From contig JBEDUR010000051.1 of the NCBI GenBank assembly GCA_040414865.1, positions 1 to 64,000 on the forward strand: DNA of 64,000 bases. Direction: 5' to 3'. Source of the stretch: Palsa-461 sp040414865 (GTDB lineage: Bacteria > Actinomycetota > Acidimicrobiia > Acidimicrobiales > RAAP-2). Position numbers and translations under genes: made by a program. This document shows, piece by piece, positions 43,215-52,079 of the stretch. The first letter of the stretch is position 1; the number at the start of each line of letters is the position of its first letter. Below the pieces are notes generated by a model. That model was not told the DNA's origin and searched no databases. It was given only the letters and a program-made list of their open reading frames with translations.

Positions 43215-44103
43215 ACTGCCCGAGGTGGAGACCCTCCGTCAGGACCTGGCCAAAGAAGTGGTCGGGCGCCGCATCAAGATGGTGTCGGTGGCCAACGGCC
43301 GCTCCGTGCGCCGCCACGCGAGCGCCAAGCACTTCCGGGCTCTGCTCGAGGGCCACGCCATCAAGGGTGTCGGCCGGCTGGGCAAGTACCTCCTCTTGAT
43401 GCTGGACGACGGCTCCACCCTCGTCGTGCACCTCGGGATGAGCGGCCAGCTGTTCCGGGTGAAGAGCCCGAAGGAGCCCAAGCCGAAACACACCCACGTG
43501 ACCATCACCTTCACCCAAGGCGGCGAGCTGCGTTACGTCGACCCGCGGACCTTCGGGGAGATGTTCGTCTCGGCTGCGCCGAGCGAGAAGCCGGCCTCGC
43601 ACACGTCGGTCAACGGCACCCCGCCGGCGGCCACCGTTCCCATCCGCCAAGCCGTGCCCGAGCTGGCCCACCTCGGGTTCGACCCGGTCGAGGACGTCAT
43701 GAGTTGGGAGCGCTTCGCCCTCATGCTGCGGTCGCGCCACGGCGGGATCAAGGCGCTGCTCATGGACCAGCAGTTCGCAGCGGGCATCGGCAACCTGTAT
43801 TCCGACGAGATCCTCTTCGCCTCGGGCCTGCGCTACGACCGGCAGAGCGACTCGCTCTCGGCCACCGAGGCCCGCCGGCTCTACCGGGCGATGGTCGAGA
43901 CCCTGGCCGAGGCGATCAAGCACCGCGGTTCTTCGCTCGCCGATGAGCAGTACCGCGACCTCTTCGGGGAGATCGGGGACTATCAGGGCCAGCACCAGGT
44001 CTACGACCGGGAGGGCCAGCCGTGCCGCCGTTGCCGGAACGCCATCGTCCGGGTGAAGAGCGGCGGACGCTCCACGTTCTACTGCGAGCACTGCCAGGTC
44101 TGA
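43207..44103 (+). CDS. mutM: Formamidopyrimidine-DNA glycosylase
   Basis: A 298-residue protein. GTG 43207 gives a mature N-terminal Pro-Glu (PELPEVETLRQDLA), needed as the catalytic Schiff-base residue. 'GRLGKYLLLMLDDGSTLVVHLGMSGQL' (abbreviated) has the family Lys; 'DQQFAAGIGNLYSDEILFAS' is the helix-two-turn-helix; C-terminal zinc finger CRRC...YCEHCQ. An insert of about 20 residues near 'SAAPSEKPASHTSVNGTPPA' is unusual. Repairs 8-oxoguanine. Confidence 0.94.
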   Translation: MPELPEVETLRQDLAKEVVGRRIKMVSVANGRSVRRHASAKHFRALLEGHAIKGVGRLGKYLLLMLDDGSTLVVHLGMSGQLFRVKSPKEPKPKHTHVTITFTQGGELRYVDPRTFGEMFVSAAPSEKPASHTSVNGTPPAATVPIRQAVPELAHLGFDPVEDVMSWERFALMLRSRHGGIKALLMDQQFAAGIGNLYSDEILFASGLRYDRQSDSLSATEARRLYRAMVETLAEAIKHRGSSLADEQYRDLFGEIGDYQGQHQVYDREGQPCRRCRNAIVRVKSGGRSTFYCEHCQV

Positions 44104-44140
44104 GCCCCGCCACGTCCCCGGCGGAGCGGATCGTGGTTGG

Positions 44141-44146
44141 TAGGGT
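44141..44146 (+). promoter_or_regulatory. -10 box of smc
   Basis: TAGGGT is followed by 7 nt and then ATG 44154. This predicts a leaderless smc transcript separate from the mutM operon. Confidence 0.45.
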
Positions 44147-44153
44147 CGCCCCA

Positions 44154-47100
44154 ATGTTCCTGCGGTCACTCGCGGTGAAGGGATTCAAGTCCTTCGCTGA
44201 CCCCACGGTGCTCGAGTTCGAGCCGGGGGTGACCGTGGTCGTCGGGCCGAACGGCAGTGGCAAGTCCAATGTGGTCGACGCGGTCACCTGGGTCCTCGGG
44301 GCCCAGGGACCTCGGTTGCTGCGCTCGGCGACCATGGCCGACGTCATCTTCGCCGGCAGCTCCACCCGCCCCCCGCTCGGCCGGGCCGAGGTGTCCCTCA
44401 CCATCGACAACAGCTCGGGGAAGCTCCCGATCGCCATGGCCGAGGTCACCATCACCCGGACGCTGTTCCGCTCGGGTGAGAGCGAGTACGCCATCAACGG
44501 GGCGCTCTGCCGGCTGCTTGACATCCAAGAGCTCCTGAGCGACACCGGAGTCGGTCGCCAACAGCACATGATCATCGGCCAGGGCCACCTCGAGACCGTG
44601 CTCAACGCGCGACCCGAAGACCGGCGGGCGATCATCGAAGACGCGGCCGCGGTGCGCAAGCACCGCCAGCGCCGGGAGCGCGCCGAGCGGCGGTTGGCCA
44701 CGACCCAGGAGAACCTGGAGCGCCTTGGCGACCTCGTCCGCGAGGTGCGGCGCCAGATCCGGCCCCTTGAGCGCCAGGCGACCGCCGCCCGCAGTCACGC
44801 CAGCCTGGCCGCCCAGCTGGCCGAGCTGCGCCAGCACCTGGCCGGGGTCGAGCTGGCCGAGCTGGCTGAACGGGGCCGGCTCTGCACAGGCGGGCTGCAG
44901 GGCCTGCGGACAGAAGAAGAGATGCTTGGACATCGGCTGGCCGAGCTCGACCGGGAGGCCGGCGCGGCCGCAGCTGAGCTCGCCTCGCGTCGCGAGGAGG
45001 ACCTTGCCGGGGCGCTCGGTCAGGTGGGGGCGCTCCTCGAACGCGCCCGGGGGATGGCGCAGGTGCTCTCCGAGCGTCGCGGTGCACTGTCGGTCTCCCT
45101 CGATGCTGCGGCCGACGTCAACGTCGTCTCGACCCTCGAGACCGACGCGGCTCGCCTTGCTGCCGAGCTCGCCGGCGCCGACGAGGCCGGGCACGCGGCC
45201 GAGCCCGAGCTCGAGGTCTTGGGCCGAGCCGAGGCCCAACTGACCGCCGACGAGCAGCTCCACAAGGCCGAGTGGGCGGAGCAGAGCGATGTGTCGGCGG
45301 CCGAGGAGGCCCTCAAGGTGACCCGGGCCCGGATCGAGGTGTTGCGCCGGACAGGCGAGCGGGCCCAGGCCGGTTTGAGGTCGCTCGAGCGCCGGATCGC
45401 CGCGCTCGGTGCCCACCAGGTCGAAGTGACCGAGATGGCCGACCGGTTGGAGGCGGCCGCAACCGAGCTGACAGCCGGGGGCACAGAGCTCCAGGTCCTC
45501 GCCCGGGGAGCCGAGGAGCGGGCACAGGTGGCGGCGAGGGACGCCGAAGCGGCCGAAGGGGCCCTGGCCGTGGCCGATCAGGCGCGGCACCGCTCGGCTG
45601 CCCGGGCCGAGGCGCTCGAGCGTGCTCTGCAGGAACTCCAGGGTTCGGGCGGTCGCGAAGTGCTCAGCGGAGGCGAAGGGGTCGTTGGTGCCCTGGTCGA
45701 GCTGGTCGAGATCGATCCCGGCTATGAGGCGGCGTTCGAGGCGGCCGTCGGTGCGGCGATGGCGGCCGTCGTGGTCCAGGGGGCCGACGCCGCCAGGAAT
45801 GCCCTGGGCCGGCTTCGCCAGCACGGGACCGCCGGCGCGGTGCTCCCCGCCGCCGGCGGCCCGCCAGGCCCGCAGGGACCCGCCGACCTTCCGGGTGGAG
45901 CGGAGTCGCTGCGGCCCCGGATCCGGGCCCGATCGCACGCCGACGCTCCACTCGAGGCGGTCCTCGATGCCGTCCTCGCCGCGGTGGTGGTTGTCGAGCG
46001 CTGGGAGCGGGCCGTCGACCTTGCCCTCGACCACCCCGACCTGGTGGTGGTGACGGCGGAGGGCGATCGTTTCGCCCGCAGCGGTTGGCGGGCCCGGTCG
46101 TCCAGGCGCTTGGTGACGGTGTCGGCGGTCGAGGAAGCCGAGGCCACGGCGGCGCTGGCCGCAGCGGAGGCCGAGGCCGCCGCGGGTGCCCTTGCCCGGA
46201 CCCGCGCCGACCTCGAAGCAGCCCGAGCCGAGGCCCTCGGTGCGACCCGACGGCTCGACCGGCACATGGCCGAGTCGGCGGCGGCCAGCGCGGAGCGCAG
46301 CCGGGTGGACAGGGACCGTTCCCGGCTGGCGTCCGAGCTGGAAGACGTGAACCGCACCCACACCGAGGTCGCCGAGTCGGCTGCGGCCGAGGCCGCCGTC
46401 CTGGCCGAGTGCGAGGCTTCGGCCCCTGGGCTCGAGGCGGCGTTGGCCCGGGCGAACGAGCAGGCAGCGGCGGCCCGAGCCGCCCGGGGCGCGTTCGAGT
46501 CCCGCCGGGCAGAGCTGGCCGAGGCACGCCAGCATGTCGAACTCCGCGCGGCCGAACTGGCTGAGCGCCGGCGGGTCCTTGCTGAGCGACTGGCCGAAGT
46601 GGAGCGGCGCCTGGCCGGACACGGTGAAGAGCGCGAGGCGGCGGCCCAACGGCGCCTCCGCCTCGAGGCCGACGTGACCGCGGTCGACCGATTAGGCGGC
46701 GTGGTGGCCGCCTGCCGGGCGCGTCTGGAGGCAGTCCAGGTCGACCTGTCCTCGGACTACCACCGGCACCTCGAAGCGGTCCGCGCCGGCGGTGAGCGGT
46801 TGGAGACGCTCCAGGCCGAGCGGGCGTCCGTCGAGACGCGATTGACCGAAGTGCGCGACCGCACCCGCGCCTTCGACCTCGAGGCCGCCCAAGTCGAGGT
46901 TCGGACCGAGGCGCTCACCGAGCTGGTCGGCCAGCAGTTCGGGCTGAGTGCCGCCGAGGTCATGGGGGTGCCGTGCCCCGAGCTGCCCGCGGGAGTCTCG
47001 GCTGCCGAGCACGCTGAGGCCATGGCGGCCAAGTTGGCCCGCATGGGGCCAATCAACCCACTTGCCTTGGAGGAGCTGAGTGCCCTGGAGGAGCGTCACC

Positions 47101-47669
47101 GCGGGCTCGAGACCCAAACCGACGACGTCCGCTCGGCTCGGCGCGAGCTCCAGGAGGTCGTGCGGGATCTCGACCGGGAGATCGCCGAGACCTTCGCCGC
47201 CGCGGTGGCCGACGTGAACGAGCACTTCTCCACCCTGGCGGCCACCCTGTTTCCTGGCGGGACCGGCCGGTTGGTCCTGACCGAGCCCGAGGACCTGCTC
47301 AACACCGGGGTGGATATCGAGATCCGGCCGGCCGGCCGGACGGTCCGCAGGGTGTCGCTGCTCTCAGGTGGCGAGCGTTCGTTATCCGCGCTGGCCTTCC
47401 TGTTCGCGGTGTTCCGGAGCCGTCCCTCCCCCTTCTACCTCATGGACGAGGTAGAAGCAGCCCTCGACGACGTCAACCTCCACCGGTTCTTGGACATGGT
47501 CCACGAGTTCCGGGACGAGGCCCAGTTGATCATGGTCTCGCATCAGAAGCGCACGATGGAGGCAGCTGACGCTCTCTACGGCGTCACCATGGCCCCTGGA
47601 GGCTCGTCCCAGGTGGTCAGCCAGCGGGTGGCCGAGCCCCCGGAGCGCGTCGAGCCGGTCGTGTCCTGA
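44154..47669 (+). CDS. smc: Chromosome segregation protein SMC
   Basis: A 1171-residue SMC from ATG 44154. Walker A is 'VVVGPNGSGKSNVVDAVTWV'; the N-terminal head includes 'FKSFADPTVLEFEPGVTVVV'. Long coiled coils rich in Ala, Arg and Glu flank the hinge near residues 495-590 ('LVELVEIDPGYEAAFEAAVG'). The C-terminal head has 'LLSGGERSLSALAFLFAVFR' (signature C-loop) and Walker B 'FYLMDEVEAALDDVNLHRFL'. Condenses and segregates the chromosome, with ScpAB elsewhere. Confidence 0.97.
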   Translation: MFLRSLAVKGFKSFADPTVLEFEPGVTVVVGPNGSGKSNVVDAVTWVLGAQGPRLLRSATMADVIFAGSSTRPPLGRAEVSLTIDNSSGKLPIAMAEVTITRTLFRSGESEYAINGALCRLLDIQELLSDTGVGRQQHMIIGQGHLETVLNARPEDRRAIIEDAAAVRKHRQRRERAERRLATTQENLERLGDLVREVRRQIRPLERQATAARSHASLAAQLAELRQHLAGVELAELAERGRLCTGGLQGLRTEEEMLGHRLAELDREAGAAAAELASRREEDLAGALGQVGALLERARGMAQVLSERRGALSVSLDAAADVNVVSTLETDAARLAAELAGADEAGHAAEPELEVLGRAEAQLTADEQLHKAEWAEQSDVSAAEEALKVTRARIEVLRRTGERAQAGLRSLERRIAALGAHQVEVTEMADRLEAAATELTAGGTELQVLARGAEERAQVAARDAEAAEGALAVADQARHRSAARAEALERALQELQGSGGREVLSGGEGVVGALVELVEIDPGYEAAFEAAVGAAMAAVVVQGADAARNALGRLRQHGTAGAVLPAAGGPPGPQGPADLPGGAESLRPRIRARSHADAPLEAVLDAVLAAVVVVERWERAVDLALDHPDLVVVTAEGDRFARSGWRARSSRRLVTVSAVEEAEATAALAAAEAEAAAGALARTRADLEAARAEALGATRRLDRHMAESAAASAERSRVDRDRSRLASELEDVNRTHTEVAESAAAEAAVLAECEASAPGLEAALARANEQAAAARAARGAFESRRAELAEARQHVELRAAELAERRRVLAERLAEVERRLAGHGEEREAAAQRRLRLEADVTAVDRLGGVVAACRARLEAVQVDLSSDYHRHLEAVRAGGERLETLQAERASVETRLTEVRDRTRAFDLEAAQVEVRTEALTELVGQQFGLSAAEVMGVPCPELPAGVSAAEHAEAMAAKLARMGPINPLALEELSALEERHRGLETQTDDVRSARRELQEVVRDLDREIAETFAAAVADVNEHFSTLAATLFPGGTGRLVLTEPEDLLNTGVDIEIRPAGRTVRRVSLLSGGERSLSALAFLFAVFRSRPSPFYLMDEVEAALDDVNLHRFLDMVHEFRDEAQLIMVSHQKRTMEAADALYGVTMAPGGSSQVVSQRVAEPPERVEPVVS

Positions 47670-47821
47670 CCTCCGAGCGGTCGACAGCTGTTCTGGGAGA
47701 TTGCCGAAGCCACTCCCCGTAACGAGCGATGGGCATGGCTGAATCTCGTCACCGTCGTGTGGGTGGTGACCACCGAGGGCACAGCCGGGGCGGGGCGTCG
47801 GGTCGATAGGCTGCGCCCTTT

Positions 47822-49228
47822 GTGATCGCGCTGTTGATCGTTCTCAGAGCTCTCGGAGTCCCGACGCTTCCGATGAGGGTGTTCCGTCGTCGCCGTGAGC
47901 AGCCGACGCCGGAGGACGCGGTGGCACCCGAGCTCGAGGCCGAGTTGGAGGCCGAACCATCGGTCGAGGCAGAGGCAGAGCTCGAGGTCGAAACTGACGC
48001 CGAGCCATCGGATGAGGCATCCGATGAGGTATCCGGTGGCGGGAGGTTGTTCCGGCGGCGCCGCCGACAGCCGACGACGGAGGACGTTCTGGCGCCAGAG
48101 CTCGCCGCTGATCTCGAGGCCGAACCGGTCGAGTCGGAGGCCGAACCACTGGTGGAGCCAGAGCCCGAACGATCGGCCGAAGCCGAACCCTCCGAGGAGC
48201 CATCCGGCGGGGCCAGAGTGTTCCGGCGGCGCCGTCGACAGCCGACGGCGGAGGACGCTCTGGCGGCCGAGCTCGCCCCTGATCTCGAGACGGAACCGCT
48301 GGTCGAGCCAGAGGCCGAACCGCTGGTCGAGCCACCAGGCGGCACGCCCGCGCTGCGCGAACGCCTAGGCCGCACGCGGGGGTTGTTCGCCCCGTTCCGG
48401 GCCATCGGTGGACGAGGCAGTGCAGCCGCCCTCGAGGCGGCCGAGGAGGCGCTGCTCCGCGCCGATGTCGGCGTGGAGACGACCACCGCAATCGTGGCCG
48501 AGCTTCGTTCGGCCCGCGGTCGTGCGGATGGATGGCTGGGCGCATTGGGGGAGCGTCTCGTTGCCATCTTCGCCGAGCACCCCGATCGCTCCCTCCACAT
48601 CGACGACGACCCGGAGGCGGTCAACGTGTGGCTGTTCGTCGGGGTGAACGGGGTCGGCAAAACGACCACGATCGGCAAGGTCGCCCTTGCCCAGCGAGCC
48701 CAAGGTCGCTCGGTTCTGCTTGCCGCGGGCGACACCTTCCGGGCCGCCGCGTTCGACCAGCTGGCATTGTGGGCCGACCGGGCCGGGACAGAGATCGTCC
48801 AGGGCGCCGAGGGCGGAGATCCCTCGGCTGTGGTGTTCGATGCGGTGCAGCGGGCCAAGGCGCGGGGCCAGGAACTCGTCCTCGCCGACACCGCCGGCCG
48901 GTTGCACACCAGGGTCAACCTCCTCGACGAGCTGCGGAAGATCCGCCGTGTCGCCGACCGAGCGCCGGGACGGGTGACCGAGGTGCTCCTGGTGCTCGAC
49001 GCCACCACCGGCCAAAACGCGCTTGCCCAGGCCCGGCAGTTCGCCGAGGCGGTCGGAGTCACCGGGATCGTGCTCACCAAGCTGGACGGGACGGCAAAGG
49101 GTGGCGTCGTGATCCCGATCGAGCGCCAGCTGGGGCTCCCGGTGAAGCTCGTCGGAGTGGGTGAAGGGGTCGAGGACTTGATCGCCTTCGACCCTGGGGA
49201 CTTCGTCGACGCGTTGGTCGGCCAATAG
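47822..49228 (+). CDS. ftsY: Signal recognition particle receptor FtsY
   Basis: A 468-residue protein from GTG 47822, 9 nt after TAGGCT. An N-terminal hydrophobic stretch (MIALLIVLRALGV) precedes an acidic A-domain built from three imperfect repeats (RVFRRRREQPTPEDAV-type) rich in Glu and Pro. The NG domain follows: 'LFVGVNGVGKTTTIGKVALA', 'DTFRAAAFDQLALWADR', 'LADTAGRLHTRVNLLDEL', 'TKLDGTAKGGVVIPI'. It is the GTPase receptor that docks ribosome-SRP complexes at the membrane. ffh lies 23 bp downstream. Confidence 0.95.
   Translation: MIALLIVLRALGVPTLPMRVFRRRREQPTPEDAVAPELEAELEAEPSVEAEAELEVETDAEPSDEASDEVSGGGRLFRRRRRQPTTEDVLAPELAADLEAEPVESEAEPLVEPEPERSAEAEPSEEPSGGARVFRRRRRQPTAEDALAAELAPDLETEPLVEPEAEPLVEPPGGTPALRERLGRTRGLFAPFRAIGGRGSAAALEAAEEALLRADVGVETTTAIVAELRSARGRADGWLGALGERLVAIFAEHPDRSLHIDDDPEAVNVWLFVGVNGVGKTTTIGKVALAQRAQGRSVLLAAGDTFRAAAFDQLALWADRAGTEIVQGAEGGDPSAVVFDAVQRAKARGQELVLADTAGRLHTRVNLLDELRKIRRVADRAPGRVTEVLLVLDATTGQNALAQARQFAEAVGVTGIVLTKLDGTAKGGVVIPIERQLGLPVKLVGVGEGVEDLIAFDPGDFVDALVGQ
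47876..48343 (+). repeat. Triple imperfect repeat inside the ftsY A-domain
   Basis: Copies start at 47876 (RVFRRRREQPTPEDAVAPEL), 48044 (RLFRRRRRQPTTEDVLAPEL) and 48215 (RVFRRRRRQPTAEDALAAEL), spaced 168 and 171 nt. Each has an Arg-rich start and an acidic tail. They are absent from FtsY of E. coli. Confidence 0.8.
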
Positions 49229-49251
49229 TGCTCCGGTAGCCTGAACATCCG

Positions 49252-50748
49252 ATGTTCGACGCCCTCTCCGAGCGACTCGAGCGCGTCGCCGGCCGACTCA
49301 GGAACCGGGGACGGCTCTCGGAAGCCGATCTCGACGAGGCTTTGGCCGAGATCCGCACCGCCCTGCTTGAAGCCGACGTCGAGCTGGGCGTGGCCCGCCA
49401 CTTCGTGGAGGCGGTGCGCCAACGCTGCAGCGGGGAGGCCCTCTCGAAGAGCCTGACCCCGGGACAGCAGGTGGTGAAGGCGGTCCACGAGCAGCTGGTC
49501 GAGGCGCTCGGCGGCGAGGCGCTCCGCCTTACGTACGCACCGCGGCCACCCACGGTGGTGCTCCTGGCCGGCCTCCAGGGTTCGGGTAAGACCACCGCTG
49601 CAGCCAAGCTGGCCCGGTGGTGGCGGAGTCAGGGTCGCAACCCGCTCCTGGTCGGCGCCGACCTCCAGCGACCGGCCGGCGTCGAGCAGCTCCGGGTGCT
49701 CGGCGCCTCGGCTCACGTGAGCGTGTTCAGCCAACCGGGCGACCCGGTCACCACCGCGGTTGCCGGGGTGGAGGAGGCGAGACGGCTCGGGCGCGACATC
49801 TGCATCATCGACACCGCTGGCCGTCTCACCATCGATGAGGCGCTCATGGACGAGGTCCGGCGGATCTCGCGCCGGACCGAGCCGCACTACACCTTCCTCG
49901 TCATCGACGCCATGACCGGCCAGGACGCGGTGGCCACCGCCCGGGCCTTCCACGAGACCCTCGCTCTCGACGGGGTCATCGTCTCCAAGTTGGACAGCGA
50001 TGCCCGGGGTGGGGCGGCCCTCAGCGTGAAGGAGGTGGTGGGGCGGCCCATCGTCTTCGCCTCCACCGGTGAGCGGCTGGACGATCTCGACCTGTTCCAC
50101 CCGGACCGGATGGCCGATCGCATCCTGGGTATGGGCGACGTCCTCACACTTGTCGAGCAGGCCGAGCGGACGATGGACCAAGACGTGGTCGCCCGCTCGA
50201 CCGAGCGACTGCTCTCGGGCCGCTTCGGTCTCGACGACCTCTTGGAGCAGCTCCACCAGGTGCAGAAGATGGGTTCGCTCGGCGGCATCCTGCGGCTGAT
50301 GCCCGGGAGGTCTCGGGAGCTGCGCGAGATGGCCGACCAGATTGACGACGGCCAGGTGACCCGGGTCGAGGCCATGGTCAGGTCGATGACCCCGTCCGAG
50401 CGGGCCGACCCGGTCATCATCGACGGCTCCCGCCGAGTCCGGATCGCCCGGGGGAGCGGGACCAGCACCCAAGAGGTGAACCAGCTCCTCAAGCAGTTCA
50501 AGGACATGCAGAAGATGATGCGGACGGTCGGCGCGGGAGGGATGCCCGACTTGGGCGGAGGACGCCTCTCGAAGATGGCCGCTGCCCGCGAACTGGCTCG
50601 CAGCGGCTCGGCCGAGGAGACACTGGCCGGGATGATGGGCAGCCGGGCCCCGGCCCCCATCCCCCCGTCGCCGGCCGGGGCCAAGGGCCGGCGGGGAGCC
50701 AAGAACAAGAAGAAGGGCGGCCGGGTGACCCCGCCCAAGGCCCGCTGA
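49252..50748 (+). CDS. ffh: Signal recognition particle protein Ffh (SRP54)
   Basis: A 498-residue GTPase. N-domain 'LDEALAEIRTALLEADVELG'; G-domain 'LLAGLQGSGKTTAAAKLARW', 'DTAGRLTIDEALMDEVRRIS', 'SKLDSDARGGAALSVKEVV'; M-domain 'QVQKMGSLGGILRLMPG' and 'SSRRVRIARGSGTSTQEVNQLLKQF'-like segment (abbreviated), with Met-rich helices binding signal peptides and 4.5S RNA. The tail is Lys/Arg-rich and disordered. TAGCCT at 49237-49242 lies 9 nt upstream. Confidence 0.96.
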   Translation: MFDALSERLERVAGRLRNRGRLSEADLDEALAEIRTALLEADVELGVARHFVEAVRQRCSGEALSKSLTPGQQVVKAVHEQLVEALGGEALRLTYAPRPPTVVLLAGLQGSGKTTAAAKLARWWRSQGRNPLLVGADLQRPAGVEQLRVLGASAHVSVFSQPGDPVTTAVAGVEEARRLGRDICIIDTAGRLTIDEALMDEVRRISRRTEPHYTFLVIDAMTGQDAVATARAFHETLALDGVIVSKLDSDARGGAALSVKEVVGRPIVFASTGERLDDLDLFHPDRMADRILGMGDVLTLVEQAERTMDQDVVARSTERLLSGRFGLDDLLEQLHQVQKMGSLGGILRLMPGRSRELREMADQIDDGQVTRVEAMVRSMTPSERADPVIIDGSRRVRIARGSGTSTQEVNQLLKQFKDMQKMMRTVGAGGMPDLGGGRLSKMAAARELARSGSAEETLAGMMGSRAPAPIPPSPAGAKGRRGAKNKKKGGRVTPPKAR

Positions 50749-50910
50749 CCGGCCGGCGGGCAAGGAGACAACCGCATCTGCGAGAATGAACCCCACATCC
50801 GTCCCGGGCCTCCCGGGATCAGCGGGCGGCCGCTACCCGTCGCGGCCTGACGCCGGCGCACTCTAGGCCCGGGTCCGCCACAACCAGACGACCGACGGAG
50901 GATCGAACCG

Positions 50911-51195
50911 GTGGCAGTGAAACTCCGCCTTGTGCGGATGGGCAAGAAGAAACAGCCGACCTACCGCGTGGTGGCGGCGGACAGCCGTTCCCCCCGGGAT
51001 GGGCGGTTCCTTGAGATCCTGGGCACCTACGCTCCCCGGGGCCGGTCGACGGCCGAGCCCAATGCGGTGATCAACATCGACAACGCCAGAGCGCTCAAGT
51101 GGTTGAGCCAGGGGGCTCAGCCGACCGAGCGAGTCGAGCGGCTCCTGAAGGCTTCGGGAGCCTGGGATGAGTTCCAGGCGGCCAGGGCCAAGTGA
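50911..51195 (+). CDS. rpsP: 30S ribosomal protein S16
   Basis: A 94-residue protein from GTG 50911. 'AVKLRLVRMGKKKQPTYRVV' and 'ADSRSPRDGRFLEILGTYAP' are S16 hallmarks. Starts the rpsP-khpA-rimM-trmD-rplS operon; the 162-bp gap after ffh has no recognised gene. Confidence 0.96.
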   Translation: MAVKLRLVRMGKKKQPTYRVVAADSRSPRDGRFLEILGTYAPRGRSTAEPNAVINIDNARALKWLSQGAQPTERVERLLKASGAWDEFQAARAK

Positions 51196-51581
51196 GCGGC
51201 GAGTACGAAGTCGGCGACGTCAACACCATCGCCGGCGACGAGGACGCTGACGACGTGGGATACGAGGAGGGGGACGTCAACGCCCGGGGGCCTGGATCGG
51301 TGAGCCACCCCACCGACGATGCCGGCAACCAGACCGAGGGCTCCACGGCGGTCACCGTCCTCACCTACCTGGTTCGTTCGCTGGCTGACGCGCCGGACGC
51401 AGTCGCCGTCGAGGCCACCCACCGGCGCGGATCGATCGTGCTCCGCGTCCACGTCGCTCCGGACGACATGGGGCGGGTCATCGGTCGCCGGGGCCGGACC
51501 GCCCAGGCCATCCGGACGTTGGTGAGCGCGGCGGGCGCTCGCGACGGGACCCAGGTGAGCGTCGACATCGTCGACGACTGA
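51192..51581 (+). CDS. khpA: KH-domain RNA-binding protein KhpA with acidic N-terminal extension
   Basis: A 129-residue protein with GTG 51192 overlapping rpsP. The KH domain lies at residues 55-125: 'LTYLVRSLADAPDAVAVEAT' and GxxG loop 'GRVIGRRGRTAQAIRTLVSA'. The first about 50 residues are very acidic (EYEVGDVNTIAGDEDADDVG). Usual KhpA is about 76-80 residues, so a GTG at 51300 is an alternative start giving a typical length. Modulates small RNA/mRNA binding and cell-size control in other bacteria. Confidence 0.85.
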   Translation: MSGEYEVGDVNTIAGDEDADDVGYEEGDVNARGPGSVSHPTDDAGNQTEGSTAVTVLTYLVRSLADAPDAVAVEATHRRGSIVLRVHVAPDDMGRVIGRRGRTAQAIRTLVSAAGARDGTQVSVDIVDD

Positions 51582-51590
51582 GGCCCGCCG

Positions 51591-52076
51591 GTGGGTGCGG
51601 TCGGGCCAGGTGGGCGTCCCGCCCTCCTCGAAGTGGGCCGGGTCGCACGGGCCCACGGGCTCACCGGCGAGGTCCTGGTCGAGCTGTGGGGGGAGGGCTC
51701 GCGCCTCGCGCCCGGCTCGGCCCTCGCCACCCACCACGGCGAATTGGTGGTCGAGACCGCCCGGCCCCACCAGCGAGCGCACCTGGTCCGTTTTGTCGGC
51801 GTGGCCGACCGCTCGGGCGCCCAGGCCCTGCGCGGGTTGATCCTCCTGGCCCCCCCGCTCGAGCGCCCTGGGACCCTTTGGGTCCACGAGCTGATCGGAG
51901 CACCGGTGGTCTCGCCCGATGGTCGACAGCTCGGAGTGGTGGAAGCGGTGGAGAAGAACCCCGCCAGTGATCTTCTGGTGCTGGCCGGTGGCGCGCTCGT
52001 GCCGCTGCACTTCGTCGTGTCGTTCGAGCCCGGGCGGCCGGTGGTGGTGGATGTCCCCGAGGGCCTGGTCGGCTGA
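51591..52076 (+). CDS. rimM: 16S rRNA processing protein RimM
   Basis: A 161-residue protein from GTG 51591. 'LLEVGRVARAHGLTGEVLVE' is the RimM N-terminus, and the PRC-barrel part reads 'PGTLWVHELIGAPVVSPDGR' and 'VPLHFVVSFEPGRPVVVDVPEGL' (abbreviated). Assists 30S maturation near S19. Conserved before trmD. Confidence 0.93.
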   Translation: MGAVGPGGRPALLEVGRVARAHGLTGEVLVELWGEGSRLAPGSALATHHGELVVETARPHQRAHLVRFVGVADRSGAQALRGLILLAPPLERPGTLWVHELIGAPVVSPDGRQLGVVEAVEKNPASDLLVLAGGALVPLHFVVSFEPGRPVVVDVPEGLVG

Positions 52077-52079
52077 ACC

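Noticed and set aside
44166..46649. 827-codon minus-strand open frame opposite smc
   Set aside because: Antisense shadow of SMC coiled-coil codons with no recognisable domain.
47749..50796. 1015-codon minus-strand open frame opposite ftsY and ffh
   Set aside because: It is antisense to two unmistakable GTPase genes and reads as low-complexity Ser/Arg sequence, a product of high GC codon bias.
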